Notes: a model not told the origin generated them from the sequence alone. A stretch of 64,000 nucleotides of DNA from Corylus avellana (GCF_901000735.1 NC_081546.1:29159900-29223899), one strand, 5' to 3'; numbered from the stretch's first letter, positions 19,638 through 32,097 are shown. Numbers and translations are program-made.

Positions 19638-22600
19638 ACTTTTTATTTTTATTTTTTTTTTATCTACTTTCCATATTCATAAAGAAGACAGAGAACACAA
19701 ATGTTATATATATGTAGACACACACACACTAGGCTCAACAAATCTTTTGCCATTTTGTTGAGTCGGATGTGAAGCATTTTTTGCTACAAAGCTAGACAAA
19801 ATAGCTTTTTAGCTATCTTGTTGAGTCCAATGTGACTGCTCTTAAAGAGCTGAATTCCATACTTTTGGCCCATGTATAGTAGTTGCATTTTAGACTACTA
19901 TGCATTTCAGATGCATCATTGAGCTCACACCCCACAGAGAAGTTGTGACTTACTTTATCTGTGTTGTTGGATGTACCTCCGAGATTTAATCTTTAAGGTG
20001 AATATATACATAAAGTAGCAATGTCTTAGACGGGTTCATTGTTGTCTTTTTAAAAAAAGAAAAGTATTTGATAGATTGACTATATTTTTAAGAATTAAAA
20101 TTTTCAATTTAGAAACTATAAATTTTTTTAAAATGTAAGAATTAAATTGAAATGCAGTACCCAATTTCGGGGATAGTGTAAAAGCATGGACAAACAAAAC
20201 CATGTGGAGGTAAGAGAGTAATGCTACAATTCCCTCTTGTACCCATCTAACAATGATGTGGCTCTTAAAATCACCATTGTGCTTGTGATTGATTATTATT
20301 AGATTTTGATCAAATGGTGATTTTAGGATGCACATAATTTTTTTGAAGGATACAAGAGAAACTTCTAAAATTACTCGAGGTAATTAGGTTATGTAGGATA
20401 AGGATTCTCTACAATTTTGAAGAAAATGTAAATTTTAAAATTATGAGATGTAATTTTTAAAATTACAATTAAATTAAAATTCAATAGTGATCAAACTCAA
20501 ATTTAATAGTGATTTTAAAGGCCATATCAATTTTAAGAGATAAGAAAAAGATAGAAGTTGGTCCTAACAATTATATATATAGGTAATCGGTTATCAATTG
20601 TATTCGCATATTTGAGAAGCAGTTTTTAAGTCAAAAAGCGATTTTTGACAAAAGCTTTATTTTTAAACTTTTACAAAAACTGTGTTTTAGTAATTTTTGG
20701 ACTTTTTGAACCTTTAAAAGTACATTCAATTTTTTACACAAGCGTGTCAGATTTGATTAGGTCCTAGGTTCCATCTCACGAGTAGGAGAAGGCAAAGGAG
20801 TTTAGTAAGGCGGCGAAGCACAAGGCGTTGAAAACGGCGTCGCTTCGTCCACATCGATCGTCACGGACACCACTGGCAACGAGCTCGACACCCCAACGAC
20901 CCTAACGCGCTCCTCTATTGGGAAATTATCTCAACAATAAATTTGAATGGCGCGTCAATCTTGGGCAAATAAGATAAATTTGATTTGGTGAAATTTAAAT
21001 TTAGAAACTTGCTTACATGGGCGTCAATCTTGGGCAGTTATGAGGAGTCGGATTTGGTCGAATTCAAATTGGAAAATTTGTTTATTTAAAGAGAATCACA
21101 TGAGGAGAAAGGAAACTGAATCTTATTTGGAATTATTTCCATGTTGGGAGGCCTGGCTACCTCGAATCAACCATAAATATTTTCTATCATTAATGTTCAT
21201 CTATTTAATATTCTTGTCTTAATGAGGCCTGGCCAAATATTTTAGCATTTATCTTCATATATCTATTGTAACCATTCAGTTCTATAATAAATATCTTCAT
21301 TGTCTTTTCTAATTACAATATGCACTATTCTATATATTTTCCATTGTTTGTTACAATTCCAGCCATTAAAAATTAAAAAAATAATAATAAAAAAAAAAGA
21401 ACAAAAAATATTCTAATATCCGACAAGTACACTTCAATACCCCATTCACGGTTTCATAGGGTTCTATACGAGTTGGCCACCATTAGCTTGTGAAAATTTG
21501 GTATTTTCTCTTGATATTTTGAGAACTATGTTGCAATTATGGACTTTTTCCCCCCTCCTATTCATGGATTATAATTTCCTTGAGGAAGTTTTCTACATGG
21601 TGTTTTTTTAATCAAATTGTGATGCTCTTTATGTGACTTAGAAATTTTAGTACCCGTGGTTTTTTTAAAATAAAATTCCCTCCTATTGCTCCTTCAGTGT
21701 TACATTCAATACCCTTTTTATAGGCTATACAAAAACCACCCCTTTTTCCCTTTCAAGAAATGCAGACTATTTTCATAAAATAATATGCTATTTTTGACTT
21801 TACCATCAAAAAAATTCTCTACTAACTCTACCAACTGCTATATTATTTATTGTCATAATCCTTTACACACCTTATCGATATGGCCAATAAACTTTAGAAT
21901 TCTGATCCTATACAAAAATTTTGGCCATATTGTTTCTCATCTACCATCAACAAGTTTTAGAAGACGATTGCCTATTCTTCTCAAATAAGCAAATACATCA
22001 AAGAGGGTTGAACGGATTCTTTCACTAATAATGAACAACGATACAATCAAATTTAAGTGAAAAATTAAAAGAGCAGCAATAGTCCTTCTTTGTATGGCCA
22101 CACTTTGAATCGCTTCAACATCTTGGTATGCCTCCTAATCATACACATCAAACAATTAGAGATCAATGCCCACACAAATGTAATCTTTGCTATTTGATAA
22201 TGCAGACATAATCTATTCATATGTACAATCTAATTAAAAAACACCAACCAACACAATACTAAAATCTTAGTTCATCTCCAGTGTCATTATGCAAAAAATA
22301 CATAAGCATTACAAATATGCATAGATTCTGCAAAAAGAAGGTCTGCAAAAACAAACCTAGAAATATTGCGTTTGAACAGCACATAAGTCGGGATTTGGCC
22401 CCAGTTCAGTCGTATGGTACCCACTAGAAACATTTTCATCTAGGCTCCGAACAAAAAAAAAAAAAAAAATTCTTATTTTTAATAAACATCACAAAGACAT
22501 TCATCATCATATTGAGAAATACAAACAAATACCTAAAAAATCACATGCAAATTCAACCAAAGTGCCAATGCTTCCATTTAATTCTCAACATATTAACTAT

Positions 22601-23078
22601 GCATTTTATAAAAAGCCTTCATTGAAAACCTAATAGAGCCTTTTGGCTCATGAGAAAAATATAAAGTTTGGCTTGATTTTTGACATTCTCAAGCATTTTA
22701 CTTTCTATTTGTTCATATTTCTTGAAAATCCATTTGAATTAGGATGTAAAGTTAAGAATTTTCAGCATTTTACATGGAAAAAGAAGCATGGTGTTCTAGT
22801 GAACTCAGCCTAACACAACCATGTAGGCTGAATAAACTTGACTTTTGAAAATCTCGAATGACATGCATATAATTCTTGACCCCTTTTCTCAAAATTTTCA
22901 GCCACCCAATAAACAATGAGTTCAAGATGGTCTAGATTCTTTTGTAACTCTCCTATAGGACACAAACAAACCGATTTCATATAATGTCGAAACTAAAAAT
23001 AAATTTGATTAGAGGCATCAACAAAGAAACTCAAAATAAGTAAAGCATCACCATCATGCTTTCCATCACAAACATAGA
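19638..23078. other. gene-poor intergenic stretch
   Basis: I see no supportable gene. A GC-richer patch at about 20760-20935 has a short open run on the plus strand but no recognisable domain. The MITE at 20217-20376 lies within. The rest is AT-rich with short random open frames. Confidence 0.45.
20217..20376. mobile_element. short MITE with AGTAATGCTA-type ends
   Basis: Left GTAATGCTACAATTCCCTCTTGTA and right TACAAGAGAAACTTCTAAAATTAC are imperfect inverted complements. The interior shares ATTATTAGATTTTGAT with the element at 6524. Confidence 0.55.
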
Positions 23079-24420
23079 TTATGAAAAGAAAAAAAAATTC
23101 AGAATACAAGAGCCCAAGTACATGTGCCAACTATGGGCCACCAAGCCAACTATGGGCTGAAAATAATATGGGCAACTTTGGCCTCTTTTAATAGGCAACT
23201 TTGGCCTCTTTTGATTTTGATTTTTGTTTTTTTTGGGCCCAAAATGAAAATGAAATTGGCATGTGCAAGTTTGCATCAGTAGACGAGAGAGACCCAAAGA
23301 CCAAAGTCTCCCCTCGCAGGTGCGACAAGGAAGGGACAAAATTCTCCCATTTTTTGTTTTAGATCTGTTTTCAAAAAGAATAAATCTCTCCCCAAGTCTC
23401 TGATGGGGAATCTGTGTGCTGAGCAGGGCATGTGCGACAGAGACATACCTCCACTATAGTTTTATTTTTTATTTTTTTTACTGTGCCGTTCCTTCTTCAT
23501 TCTCTTTTCTTCTCTCTCGGACTAACAAATTTTCTGCTCTCTTTCTCTCAAGAACAAATTTCACTGTCTTTCTGGTCACTCTACATGCTGCTTGCAATGG
23601 GCCAGATTTGGCTAGAGGAAAGGACACTGGCTGATTGGTGCAGATCGGACTGGGTGGAGCGTCTATCCGTTGATCGGATTGGGCAGGAGCTTGTCCGTGG
23701 ACGGCTGGGAAAGGTGCCGGAGGAGGATCTACTCACTTCTTCTCCGGTCGGCTTTGGGCGTGCTTCATCAAGGCACTATTTGCAGATCTGGCCGGATGGA
23801 GCCATGATGGCTGGTGAGTGTCTGAGCGCGGATAGAGTGCTGGGTACAGATCGGTGGTCTTTGACCAAACCGAGTACTACTGTGATGGGTAAAAGAAGGC
23901 CACATGTTTTCTGACCGGCGAAAACGAGTGGTACAACACCCAACGAAATAAAATTCTGAAGACTTCTGAAACTGTGAAACAGAAAAAGAAACTTATGTGC
24001 AGCAGAAAAACACAGAACTTAAAGTTTCGTGATTGTGAAAACAATCCGAAATATAGCAAAAGAAATTACCGGGAAATAAAATGAGGAATCTAAGAAATTG
24101 CCAAAAAAAAAAAAAAAAAAAAAACTTAAAAGAAATCATAATGCGGAAATATAACTACGAAATAAACACAAGATTAAGGTGATTCGGCAATATGCCTACG
24201 TCCACACACTAAAGTCATGTATGTTACATTTAACTTTTATTGAGTGAGTATAATTGTACATGAGAAGCCCCCTTCTATAGGAGCCAAAGGGGAGAAGGAC
24301 TTCATGTTTTTCCAATATGGGGCAAGCCTTAGAAGAGGCTTATTTATGTAAGCCAATGACAAAGGCTTTCTCAACATTTAGAGCAACGTGGGACAAGCGC
24401 ACGTTACTATTCTCTAACAA
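23079..24420. repeat. dispersed retroelement-like non-coding repeat
   Basis: This region contains GGGCCAAC/TTGGCCTC words (23120-23220) that recur at 31560-31850, and GGTGATTCGGCAATATGCCTACG (24178-24200), whose counterpart TGGTTGGGTATATGACCTAC lies near 31220. Such motifs followed by a tract with TTATTGAGTGA are common at plant LTR elements. A 160-codon open frame (23432-23914) has no domain and is not called. Element ends were not defined. Confidence 0.35.
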
Positions 24421-24567
24421 TAATTACAAATGACAATCTACTTATGCAAAAAACATAACACAAGACTCAAAAGTAACATGAAGAAAAACCCTCTAAATAT
24501 TAACCAGAATAACAAACAATAATTAGAACCAACAAATGAGAAAGAAAAGTAACTAGAGCAGAGGGCA

Positions 24568-24928
24568 AGCTGACCTGCTGCACTGTTGATAAAATCTCCG
24601 TTCAAGGCCAGAAACAATGACTTTAGGTGACTTGAAATGCTACCACACACCTTTTAGTAAGCGTTGGCATCATTCAGATCTACCATACACTCCTCAACCT
24701 TACACCGATGTGGCTGAGTCCCCTGCACCACACCACCACCCCTCTCGTCTTCTTCGGCAGGGTGGACCCAGACCCATTATCCGGTTTGGGCGGAGCCTTG
24801 GTAACCACATCGTCAAAGTAGATTTTCCGCCCACATTTCAAACTGTTGAGTAACTCGAAGGATGAGATGGGAGGGGACGGAGAAGAGGAGCCTCCAGATT
24901 CGGCCAGAGAATCCGAACCCATTTCCAT
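24568..24928 (-). pseudogene. SPL9/SPL15-like (SBP-box) transcription factor relic
   Basis: The minus-strand frame opens MEMGSDSLAESGGSSS and continues to LKCGRKIYFDD, the N-terminal signature of SPL9/SPL15-type SBP proteins. The SBP DNA-binding domain follows but is scattered over frames: HRCKVEECMVDLNDANAY (first zinc site) after a frameshift near 24720, then KVCG, then in another frame SPKVIVSGLERRFYQQCSRS. The match stops at CSR, where SPL first exons normally end at a splice site, so it is a first-exon relic. Some zinc-ligand positions are also altered. It cannot make an SBP protein. The later exons, including the usual miR156 site, were not found. Confidence 0.78.
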
Positions 24929-24934
24929 GTGCAC

Positions 24935-25711
24935 CCTCTACAACCCTTAACACTGCATTTATAACGGTGGGTGTCTCTGCGTTGAGTGATTAGAGAGATT
25001 TATTTTGGGAAAATTTTGGGAGGAAAGCGTTTCGCGGAAGTGATTTTGAGGGAGGGGGAGGCGATTTTGAATGGGTTTGGGGAAAAATTTGGGGGGAAAT
25101 GGTCGTGGGAATGGTTTTTGTTGGGGGAATGGGTTTTGACACGTTTTTGAATTTTTTATTTTATTTTATTTTTAATTTGGGGCAAACGTGATATGTGCCC
25201 CGTTATCGGCGTGCTTACTGTTTACACACGCTGGTGTCTCCAATATAATTACTCCCAATACATTACATAAATGCAAGACCGGTGGGTGCATTCATTCTTT
25301 TTTTTTATTTTTTATTTTTTATTTTTTATTTTTTTTATGAAGGGTGCGTTCAATTGCCTATTGGTTACACCATTAATGCGCATGGGTCTCATCAAACGTG
25401 TGGGTTGTCCGTTGGAATCAGACCCAATTATTTCGACCGTTGGGTTTTGGAGACCAAAGACCAAGAAATTTGGGCAAGCATGAAATTTTTTGAGGACCAC
25501 ATTTTCTCTTTGGGTTTCGAACTAAATGGGCCAAATAAAAAACTCATATGGGTTAAAAAAAAAAAAAAAAAAAACCCAAAACAAAACCAAATTCGGCCCA
25601 GCCAAAGGAAGTTACGCCCTTTTTGTAATCTTGTTTCAGTGACGTTTCATCTTCCAAGCTAACCGCTGCGCTCGCCGTTCTCCAAGCAACCGTCCTCATC
25701 CCAAATACTCC
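24935..25711. other. region between the SPL relic and kelch gene 2
   Basis: G-rich tracts at 25000-25140 precede the SPL relic on its strand and may be its old leader. A (TTTTA)n-like run lies at 25297-25336. No gene is seen. Confidence 0.4.
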
Positions 25712-26911
25712 ATGGAGATGGAGGGATCCACGATGCCAGGGTTATCGAGGCCATCAAGTGATGATTCATCACCATCTATTTGTTACGACATCGTTTTCCA
25801 TATGCCTATTGGAGCTGTGGGGGGGGAGGCGGTGCATTCGAGGTGGTATAAGATTACTGTTCATGCGGGCGGTTCTCAGGAGGTCGACGGTGAGAAGCTG
25901 CAGATGATCAGTCCATTTTGGAAAGGAAATCATCACCAGGACTACAGTTTTGCAACCCTAGGCTCGGATTTGTACTGTGTTGGTGGTCATCGCTGCTATC
26001 GTTCTGTTGCTGAGTACGATTCTGATTCGCCTCTACCGTTTGTTCGCAGTGTCTATAAGTTAGACATTACCCATCCTGATAATAATTGGGTTCCTGTTCC
26101 TAAAATGATTTGTCCCAGACTCCAACCCCACAACTTCGTCATTGGTAATAAGCTGTTTGTGTGGGATGGTCACTATTGTTGTTTTCCACCTGTCCGCTTG
26201 GAAGATAATGCCTTTGACGATGAGGTATTTAACGACCCCATTATTAATTATAGCTCATCGGATGATGAGCTATTTGACGGTTTCGTTATGGATTATACTT
26301 TTCCAACTGCGATCCCGGATGCTGAGGTATTTGACCCGATTCTTAATGAATGGGAAGTGTTGCCTGATCCTCCTGGTAGAATGCCATACGACGGCTTTAT
26401 TATTGCAGCTCTTGAGAATCCAGACAGGATTCTTGTTGCTTCATCATGTTTTCCGGCTGATAGTGATCATAGATGGGCTGATTTCTATACATATGACGTG
26501 GGGGATGGTTGTTGGCGAGAGCTTGAGCGTCATCAGCGCAAGTTACACCGTCATTGTCCTCTAGGATGGTGTGGAAAGCCTTTAACGGTAGCCAATACTT
26601 TATACTGGCTTCGACATAATGCTCGCTTGCTTGCCTACGATCTAGAGTTAGATGTGTGGTTCTTAGGCAATCTGAGTGTTCTGGGAAATTCGTTTTTTAA
26701 TGAAGATGACCCCTCGTTTATTCCTAGTTTTGTCCATTTAGACAACCACAGGTTTTGCTTTTTACAACGTGCGTCTGATTCTTGTCTTCACTGCAGCATA
26801 GTTGATGTCTCTCGTAAGCTCAAGGAGAGGAGGTTGGATATAACGGTTGTTTGCCTCCTTGAATATAAGATGGACCACGCCACTCGCATATCGGATTGCC
26901 TTTTACTGTAA
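25712..26911 (+). CDS. kelch-repeat beta-propeller protein, copy 2
   Basis: The 399-residue frame is a paralogue of the gene at 16173; shared landmarks are STMPG near the start, the MPI and RWY segments, SPFWKGN, LYCVGGHR, EVFDPILNEWEVLPDPP, CPLGWCGK and NTLYWLRHNARLLAYD. Compared with copy 1 it has about 35 extra acidic residues at 169-205 built from three DDEVFNDPI-like units (residues 169-177, 184-192, 203-210), apparently an internal tandem expansion in one blade. The stop TAA again overlaps a donor (CT/GTAAGT), with a matching 3' exon at 27813-27867. No F-box is seen; the role is probably protein-protein interaction. Confidence 0.83.
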   Translation: MEMEGSTMPGLSRPSSDDSSPSICYDIVFHMPIGAVGGEAVHSRWYKITVHAGGSQEVDGEKLQMISPFWKGNHHQDYSFATLGSDLYCVGGHRCYRSVAEYDSDSPLPFVRSVYKLDITHPDNNWVPVPKMICPRLQPHNFVIGNKLFVWDGHYCCFPPVRLEDNAFDDEVFNDPIINYSSSDDELFDGFVMDYTFPTAIPDAEVFDPILNEWEVLPDPPGRMPYDGFIIAALENPDRILVASSCFPADSDHRWADFYTYDVGDGCWRELERHQRKLHRHCPLGWCGKPLTVANTLYWLRHNARLLAYDLELDVWFLGNLSVLGNSFFNEDDPSFIPSFVHLDNHRFCFLQRASDSCLHCSIVDVSRKLKERRLDITVVCLLEYKMDHATRISDCLLL

Positions 26912-27812
26912 GTAGTGTCTTGCTTAATTTCCCTAATTTCCATTATCCTCGATCTCTGTTTTTTTACCAAACACAAACATTTTCTGTGCACAACTAGTTA
27001 ATTTTCCATAACTTCTTCTGCAGTACCATATATTGTTTTCTCTAACTAATAGTACTGATGCATAGTTCTTGAGAACATATGATGGTTAATATAATTGAAA
27101 ATTTTATTCATAGCTTTTGAGTTGGATGAGCAATATTATTCTCAATTTTTTCCAATTAAATTTTATGACCACCCGTGGCTATTTCTATTTTTTGTTTTTC
27201 TGTGACATTTTCTTCAATTCAGGAGGAGAAAATTTTTTATATTTGTGACTCAAGTTACTGGATCCATTAAACCTTTGTCAATAAAGCATGTAGCTATAGA
27301 CACTATACTGTGAATTTCTTGCGGTTTATATAGTCTTGCAGAAGGTGGGCTTGTCCAAGTGTCGTTGCTTTTGCAATAAACTCTTAGACATACCATTCTT
27401 ACCCTAGTTGTCTCATTGTGGTATTAATAGTTTGAAGGTGTTGCACACCTGCTAGCTTGTATGTCGAAACATGCTTGGTTTGTAAATTTTTTTGGAGAAA
27501 TGTTCGTGGACATGAAATTGTAGTTCTCTACAAGATCCTTAGAATCTACAAGAAATGCGCATGGACCTAAAATTTAGACACCTACAATATTTTAAGAGTC
27601 TACAAGATACTAAGAGACTAGCATTTATCAAAAGTTAACATATGACTCTCTTAATGTAGTTCTTGAGCATGATGTACCTCTAATAGGACCTGTGGTGCTG
27701 CCATCAAATTTTTCCCTTAAACCGTGCACTAGGAGGAGCAAATTTGATGTGCAGATAAGAATGACATTGCTGTTAGCATATGTGCAAGTGCTAATGAGTG
27801 TTAAACTTGCAG

Positions 27813-27867
27813 GGGTAAGCAAAGCAGAAATGAAGTGCAAATTAGAGAAGAAGCCAAGCAAGAATGA
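27813..27867 (+). CDS. putative alternative last exon of kelch gene 2
   Basis: Joining 26907 to 27813 across GTAAGT...TTGCAG continues the frame as LGKQSRNEVQIREEAKQE to a TGA at 27865-27867. It aligns with the corresponding exon of copy 1. Two residues differ by a short insertion, which keeps the frame. Confidence 0.5.
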
Positions 27868-28189
27868 AGTACGAGGAGTAAGGAGATTTATGATTGTAGG
27901 TTGCTTTCTTAATCGACTATAGTCTAGGGTTTGGTATTCTCTATTCCATTCTTATGCAAGCATTTTATTGAGAAGGTCATGACATTGTCCAATGCTCCCG
28001 TAGGAATATGTTTTTTTTTTTTTTTTCCCTGCATGAGAGCTTGTCTAAGAGTATTATCATTAAACTCTCTATTCTTTAGTTAAAATTGGCTAACAAACTC
28101 AAAATTTTAAGTTTAACTTAGACATGAAGCGGAAAGGGCATTGACATCTTGACGTATTTGAATTCTGCAATTAGATTAATATTCTTTTT

Positions 28190-28420
28190 TGTTTTTTTTA
28201 ACAAACCGGCATTCATTAAAAATAAAGGAGGTTACATGACAGGGAAGAAGCTAAAATAAGCTTAGACATGAAGCTAAAAACAAACTTAAACAGAATAACT
28301 CAATCCAAACAGACCACTAGCACCTCTAAATAGGTGAAAATGGAGGTAACCTACAGATGCAACTGATGAAAGTCGAAGCGCAATATGATAGGTACAATCA
28401 TCGGGAGTACGAATACTCCT
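28190..28420 (-). repeat. retroposon 3'-end fragment (LINE-like)
   Basis: A T-run followed by AACAAACCGGCATTCATTAAA begins a 200-bp stretch that also occurs at 34245-34500 (AACAAGCCGAAATCCATTAAA, then shared AATCCAAACAGA and GTGAAAATGGA-like words). A T-run at the left fits a poly-A-tailed element on the minus strand. The LINE assignment is inferred. Confidence 0.45.
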
Positions 28421-28503
28421 ATCAAACATCTAATCATGCTTCCTAAGAAAGTATATTATTTTAACAAATAATATCAAATAAGTCTGCTGCATTGATCTCT
28501 TAC

Positions 28504-29063
28504 CTGCTGCTAGAGAAAGTTCCGAATTGTCATCATAAGGGAGTTGCCACGCAACGTAACCAAGTAGTTTCTTCTGCTTGGCATAGGAGACCTTATTTTT
28601 GACAACCTCAGCATCATCAAAGCAGATCCAGACAGATCCAACTGTGCTGGATTTCACAACATATGTAGGATTGTATATTACAACACCCCCATTTCTCTGA
28701 ATGTAAGCCTTGATATCCTTATAGCCCATCGATGAAAGGACGACTGTGGTTTGCACTTGAGCCCCCAATAGCAAGGAGGGTGGTGATTGATGGGTTCTTT
28801 TGTTTAACGGTATTGGTGAAGGTGGAGAAGTATGGCTGAGCAGAGAATGGGATAGAGAGCTCGGAGGACGAAGGGTTTACATCAGCAAAAGCGCAAATAA
28901 GGTGACTGAAGAGGGCTGAGTTTATGTCTGAAATGGGTAACAAATAACCGCTGCCGTAGTACCAGTAACCTGCTCTGATCCAAGTTTGTGCAGCTGAAGG
29001 CTTCAAGTACTGTAAAGACAGAAAGACATGGAAAAGAAGAATGACGATGATTTTGGACATCAT
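28504..29063 (-). pseudogene. internally deleted GH18 ectodomain gene (receptor-kinase type)
   Basis: The minus-strand start MMSKIIVILLFHVFL is a signal peptide, followed by QTWIRAGYWYYGSG and LICAFADVNPSSS up to LLAIGGSS. It then jumps, in another frame, to YKDIKAYIQRNGG and VGSVWICFDDAE ending LSLAAG at a GTAAGAG donor (28503). By comparison with the paralogue at 43819, about 190 residues of barrel, including the catalytic-motif strand, are missing, and the junction breaks the frame. The retained donor matches the end of the paralogue's ectodomain exon, so this was probably a receptor kinase first exon. No transmembrane or kinase exon follows. Confidence 0.8.
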
Positions 29064-29189
29064 AGGAGCAAAGCTGTACTTCAGTTCTGAAGAAAGTAAA
29101 CAGATTGCCTTGAAAGTGGTGGAGAGGAGGTGGGTTACTCAGGTGAAGTATTGATGTCATCTTTCTGAGGGACCCTTTCATTGACAAAG

Positions 29190-30841
29190 TCTGAAAAATA
29201 TACGTGAGATTCCAATCAATTCCTTCTTATAGGTAATTACCAATTAATACGGAATTTAAAAATTACCGACAACAAATATCATCATTAAAAATATATGAAA
29301 GCATAAAACAATCAACACAAAAGGATTTTTATGACAAAGTTGAAACTTCTTTTAAGAACTCTTCATAAATAAAATCACTTTGGAGTAGTCAACTCAAAAA
29401 ATCAATCCATTATAGAACAAATAGAATTAAAAGAAGTTCACACTTACAAAACCTTTAAAATTGACACTAGACAAGTCTAAAAATTTCTCTACTTGATTTT
29501 CTTTTTATTGGAATTCCGATAGGCTGTAGGCTTTTTGTAAGATCTAGGTTTAATTATGTGGTTTTCAAAACCTCACTCGAAAAGTGGAATTCCATGACGG
29601 CTCTAAACAACATGAATTCTCTCCCAGCACAAGGTTCTATGACCTAAAAGAGCTCCCTAAAATCTTTCGTTTGGACTTGAAATAGAATGGCACTTAATTG
29701 GAATGGACCACTCTGCCAACCTCCATTCTTCATCCGTCCGAACTGGACTTAGAACGACACTTGAAATGGACCATTCTACCAAACTTCAAACTTCAAACTT
29801 CATTCGTCCGAACTTGAATTAGCATGGTACTTGGAACTGACCATTATGCTAAACTTCAAACTTCATTCATCCAAACTGAGTTTGGAATGAGACTTAGGAC
29901 AGAGCATTCTCGAAATCTTCAATGTACTTCTTCAACGGTCCCGTCCGAACTGCTAAAATATTGGTCCGTACTGGATAACAAAACATGACCTTTTACATTT
30001 ACAAACCTAATTAAGTACAATTTGTCTAATGAAGCTTGAATTACATCAAAGTGTCCCAAACAATAAATTTTTTGCAATTTGATTTACAGTTACACTTTTT
30101 ATCTATGAAATCGTAATGCCAAACACACTCTTAGTTAATTTTGTGCTTCGCAAGCATATAAACAAAAATGGATAGGCTAGCCTTGTGTGCGTGAAGATTA
30201 CGAGTTTTGCTTACTCAAAATTATTGATGATTATTTGTGTATCATTTATGATAGATTTTAAAATTTCAATCTATAAAACAAAATCTGGATAATGAAATAT
30301 ATCATCTCTACTTTAAAATTTAAAATTTTACATGTCAAGTAATTTAAAATTCTAAGTAACATAGCATAATGTACGCCGTTAGATACATCAAAATAAAATA
30401 TGGTCTATCAAATAGTGTTATTGATGGAGTTAAGATGGGGTTAGAATTTAACCCTAAATCCTAATGGTATGGGTAACACACAAACTTTTAAGTACCGATA
30501 ACAACCCAACATTACACCTTTTTAAAGATATGAGTGTGATTATAAAAGTGATGAAAGATTATGGGGTAATTAATAAAGTTCTCCCTTTTATTTAATCAGG
30601 AATAATAGTTATCAATTAGTAGTAAGATTAGTTTTATTTTAAAATTAATTAGGTTTATATATCATGAATTGGGTATTTTCTATCTTATCTTATTTGTAGC
30701 CGTCTATTTAAAGACATGAGAAAGTTAATAAATTTATAGATGAGTAATTTTTTCTATTAATAATACAACAATCTCCCAATTCGTAGCCGGATAATTAGGA
30801 AATGAGAACATTTCATGCTATTGGGTTCACATACATTTTTT
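29190..30841. other. intergenic DNA, no gene recognised
   Basis: A locally repeated stretch at 29690-29900 has several diverged copies of ACTTCAAACTTCATTCGTCCGAAC-like words. A fragment resembling the right end of the 61309 element lies at about 30060-30135. No coding feature is seen. Confidence 0.45.
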
Positions 30842-31020
30842 AGTAATGCTATAAGTCTTCCTAGAATCCCCTTAAAGTCATCCAAAATGTGATGTGGCTT
30901 TTAAAATTACCAATAGATCAAAAGTCAATAAATCACATCTCAAATTCAACCATGATTTTAAAAGCCACATCACATTTGAGATAACTCTAGGAGAACTCTA
31001 AGAAAACTTATAACATTACT
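30842..31020. mobile_element. MITE with AGTAATGCTATAAG ends
   Basis: Left AGTAATGCTATAAG and right CTTATAACATTACT are inverted complements apart from one base. The inner arms (GATGTGGCTTTTAAAAT and ATTTTAAAAGCCACATC-like) are also inverted, so the whole 179 bp can fold. The inner arms closely match the MITE at 53674. Confidence 0.65.
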
Positions 31021-31099
31021 CTACATAGTGAGGATGGCTCCAATGGGGCTTGGTGCCAACAAGAGAGATGGTGTTTGATGCAGTGTGGATGTGATGAAT

Positions 31100-31860
31100 C
31101 GCAAAAACAAACAACACTAGATTAATCTCTTCTCAAAACCAAGAGCAAATCAAAGATTTGAGGTGAATAAATTCATAATGAAATAGAAAAAGAAATAAAT
31201 TACGAAATAATTTACGTGGTTGGGTATATGACCTACATCTACAGATAAAGCCCGAAAAGCTACATTAGGCTCTTTATTGAATGATATCTTTACAATACAG
31301 ATGATCCTTATTTATAGGGATGTGGAGAGAATACAAAATGATATGAGTGATAAAATCAAATCAGTATTGAATATTTTTGATTTGATTTTATCAATTACAA
31401 TCAATACAAAGATATTCTCATAATATCAAATCTCACATCATATATTCTAATATCTCTCCTTATACTCAAAGTGGAAGATGTTGAAACCTTGAGTTTGATT
31501 TTCTTCGATTGTAGTGGCTGGAGGGGACCGTGATATGAGATGCGCCTTCAATAAAATTAGGCCAGCTATAGGCCAAAATGAAAATTCAATTATGGGTTGA
31601 AATGGGTATGGGTTTTAAACAATACCACAAGGCCGAAAGAGAAATGGGCCAAAAATGAAAGCCAACTGAGGGCTTAAGTGGACTTGGGTTTTAAACAATA
31701 CCACAAAGGCCAAACAAAAAGAGAGCCAACTTTGGGCTAAAGTGAGAGCCAACTTTAGGCTGAAATGGCCTGGGTTTTAAATAATGTCACATAGCCGAGC
31801 AAAAATAGGCCAATTATGGGCCAAATGATTGGCAACTTGGCCTCTTATGATTTTTTTTTT
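31100..31860. repeat. retroelement-like repeat with internal tandem units
   Basis: The left part has an LTR-like TACGTGGTTGGGTATATGACC (31211-31231). From 31560 to 31800 a unit with GGGTTTTAAACAATACCACAA and GCCAACT..GGGCT is repeated about three times with variation. Related words occur at 23080-23220. No coding frame is seen. Confidence 0.4.
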
Positions 31861-32097
31861 TTTCTCTCTCTCTTCTCATCATTTTTGTGTCTGATCTTCA
31901 AATATATCAAAAAACAAATCGTACTATAAGTGTATATATTTTCTTTTTTTTATTCTTGTTTCTTTTACCCTAATTCTTCTAGCACGAGGAAAAACAGATT
32001 ATAAAAAAATCACTCCTAGATAATTTCTTATTAAGAATTGATGAAAATTACATAGAACTAACGGCCTAGTCCATCCTTATTTTATTTTATTTTTTCT

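Noticed and set aside
23432..23914. A 160-codon plus-strand open frame with a hydrophobic start
   Set aside because: The start is a pyrimidine-rich tract read as Phe/Leu, no domain is visible, and the region shares words with dispersed repeats at 31.5 kb.
16173..26911. F-box/kelch assignment for the two kelch genes
   Set aside because: No F-box motif can be seen before the first blade in either protein.
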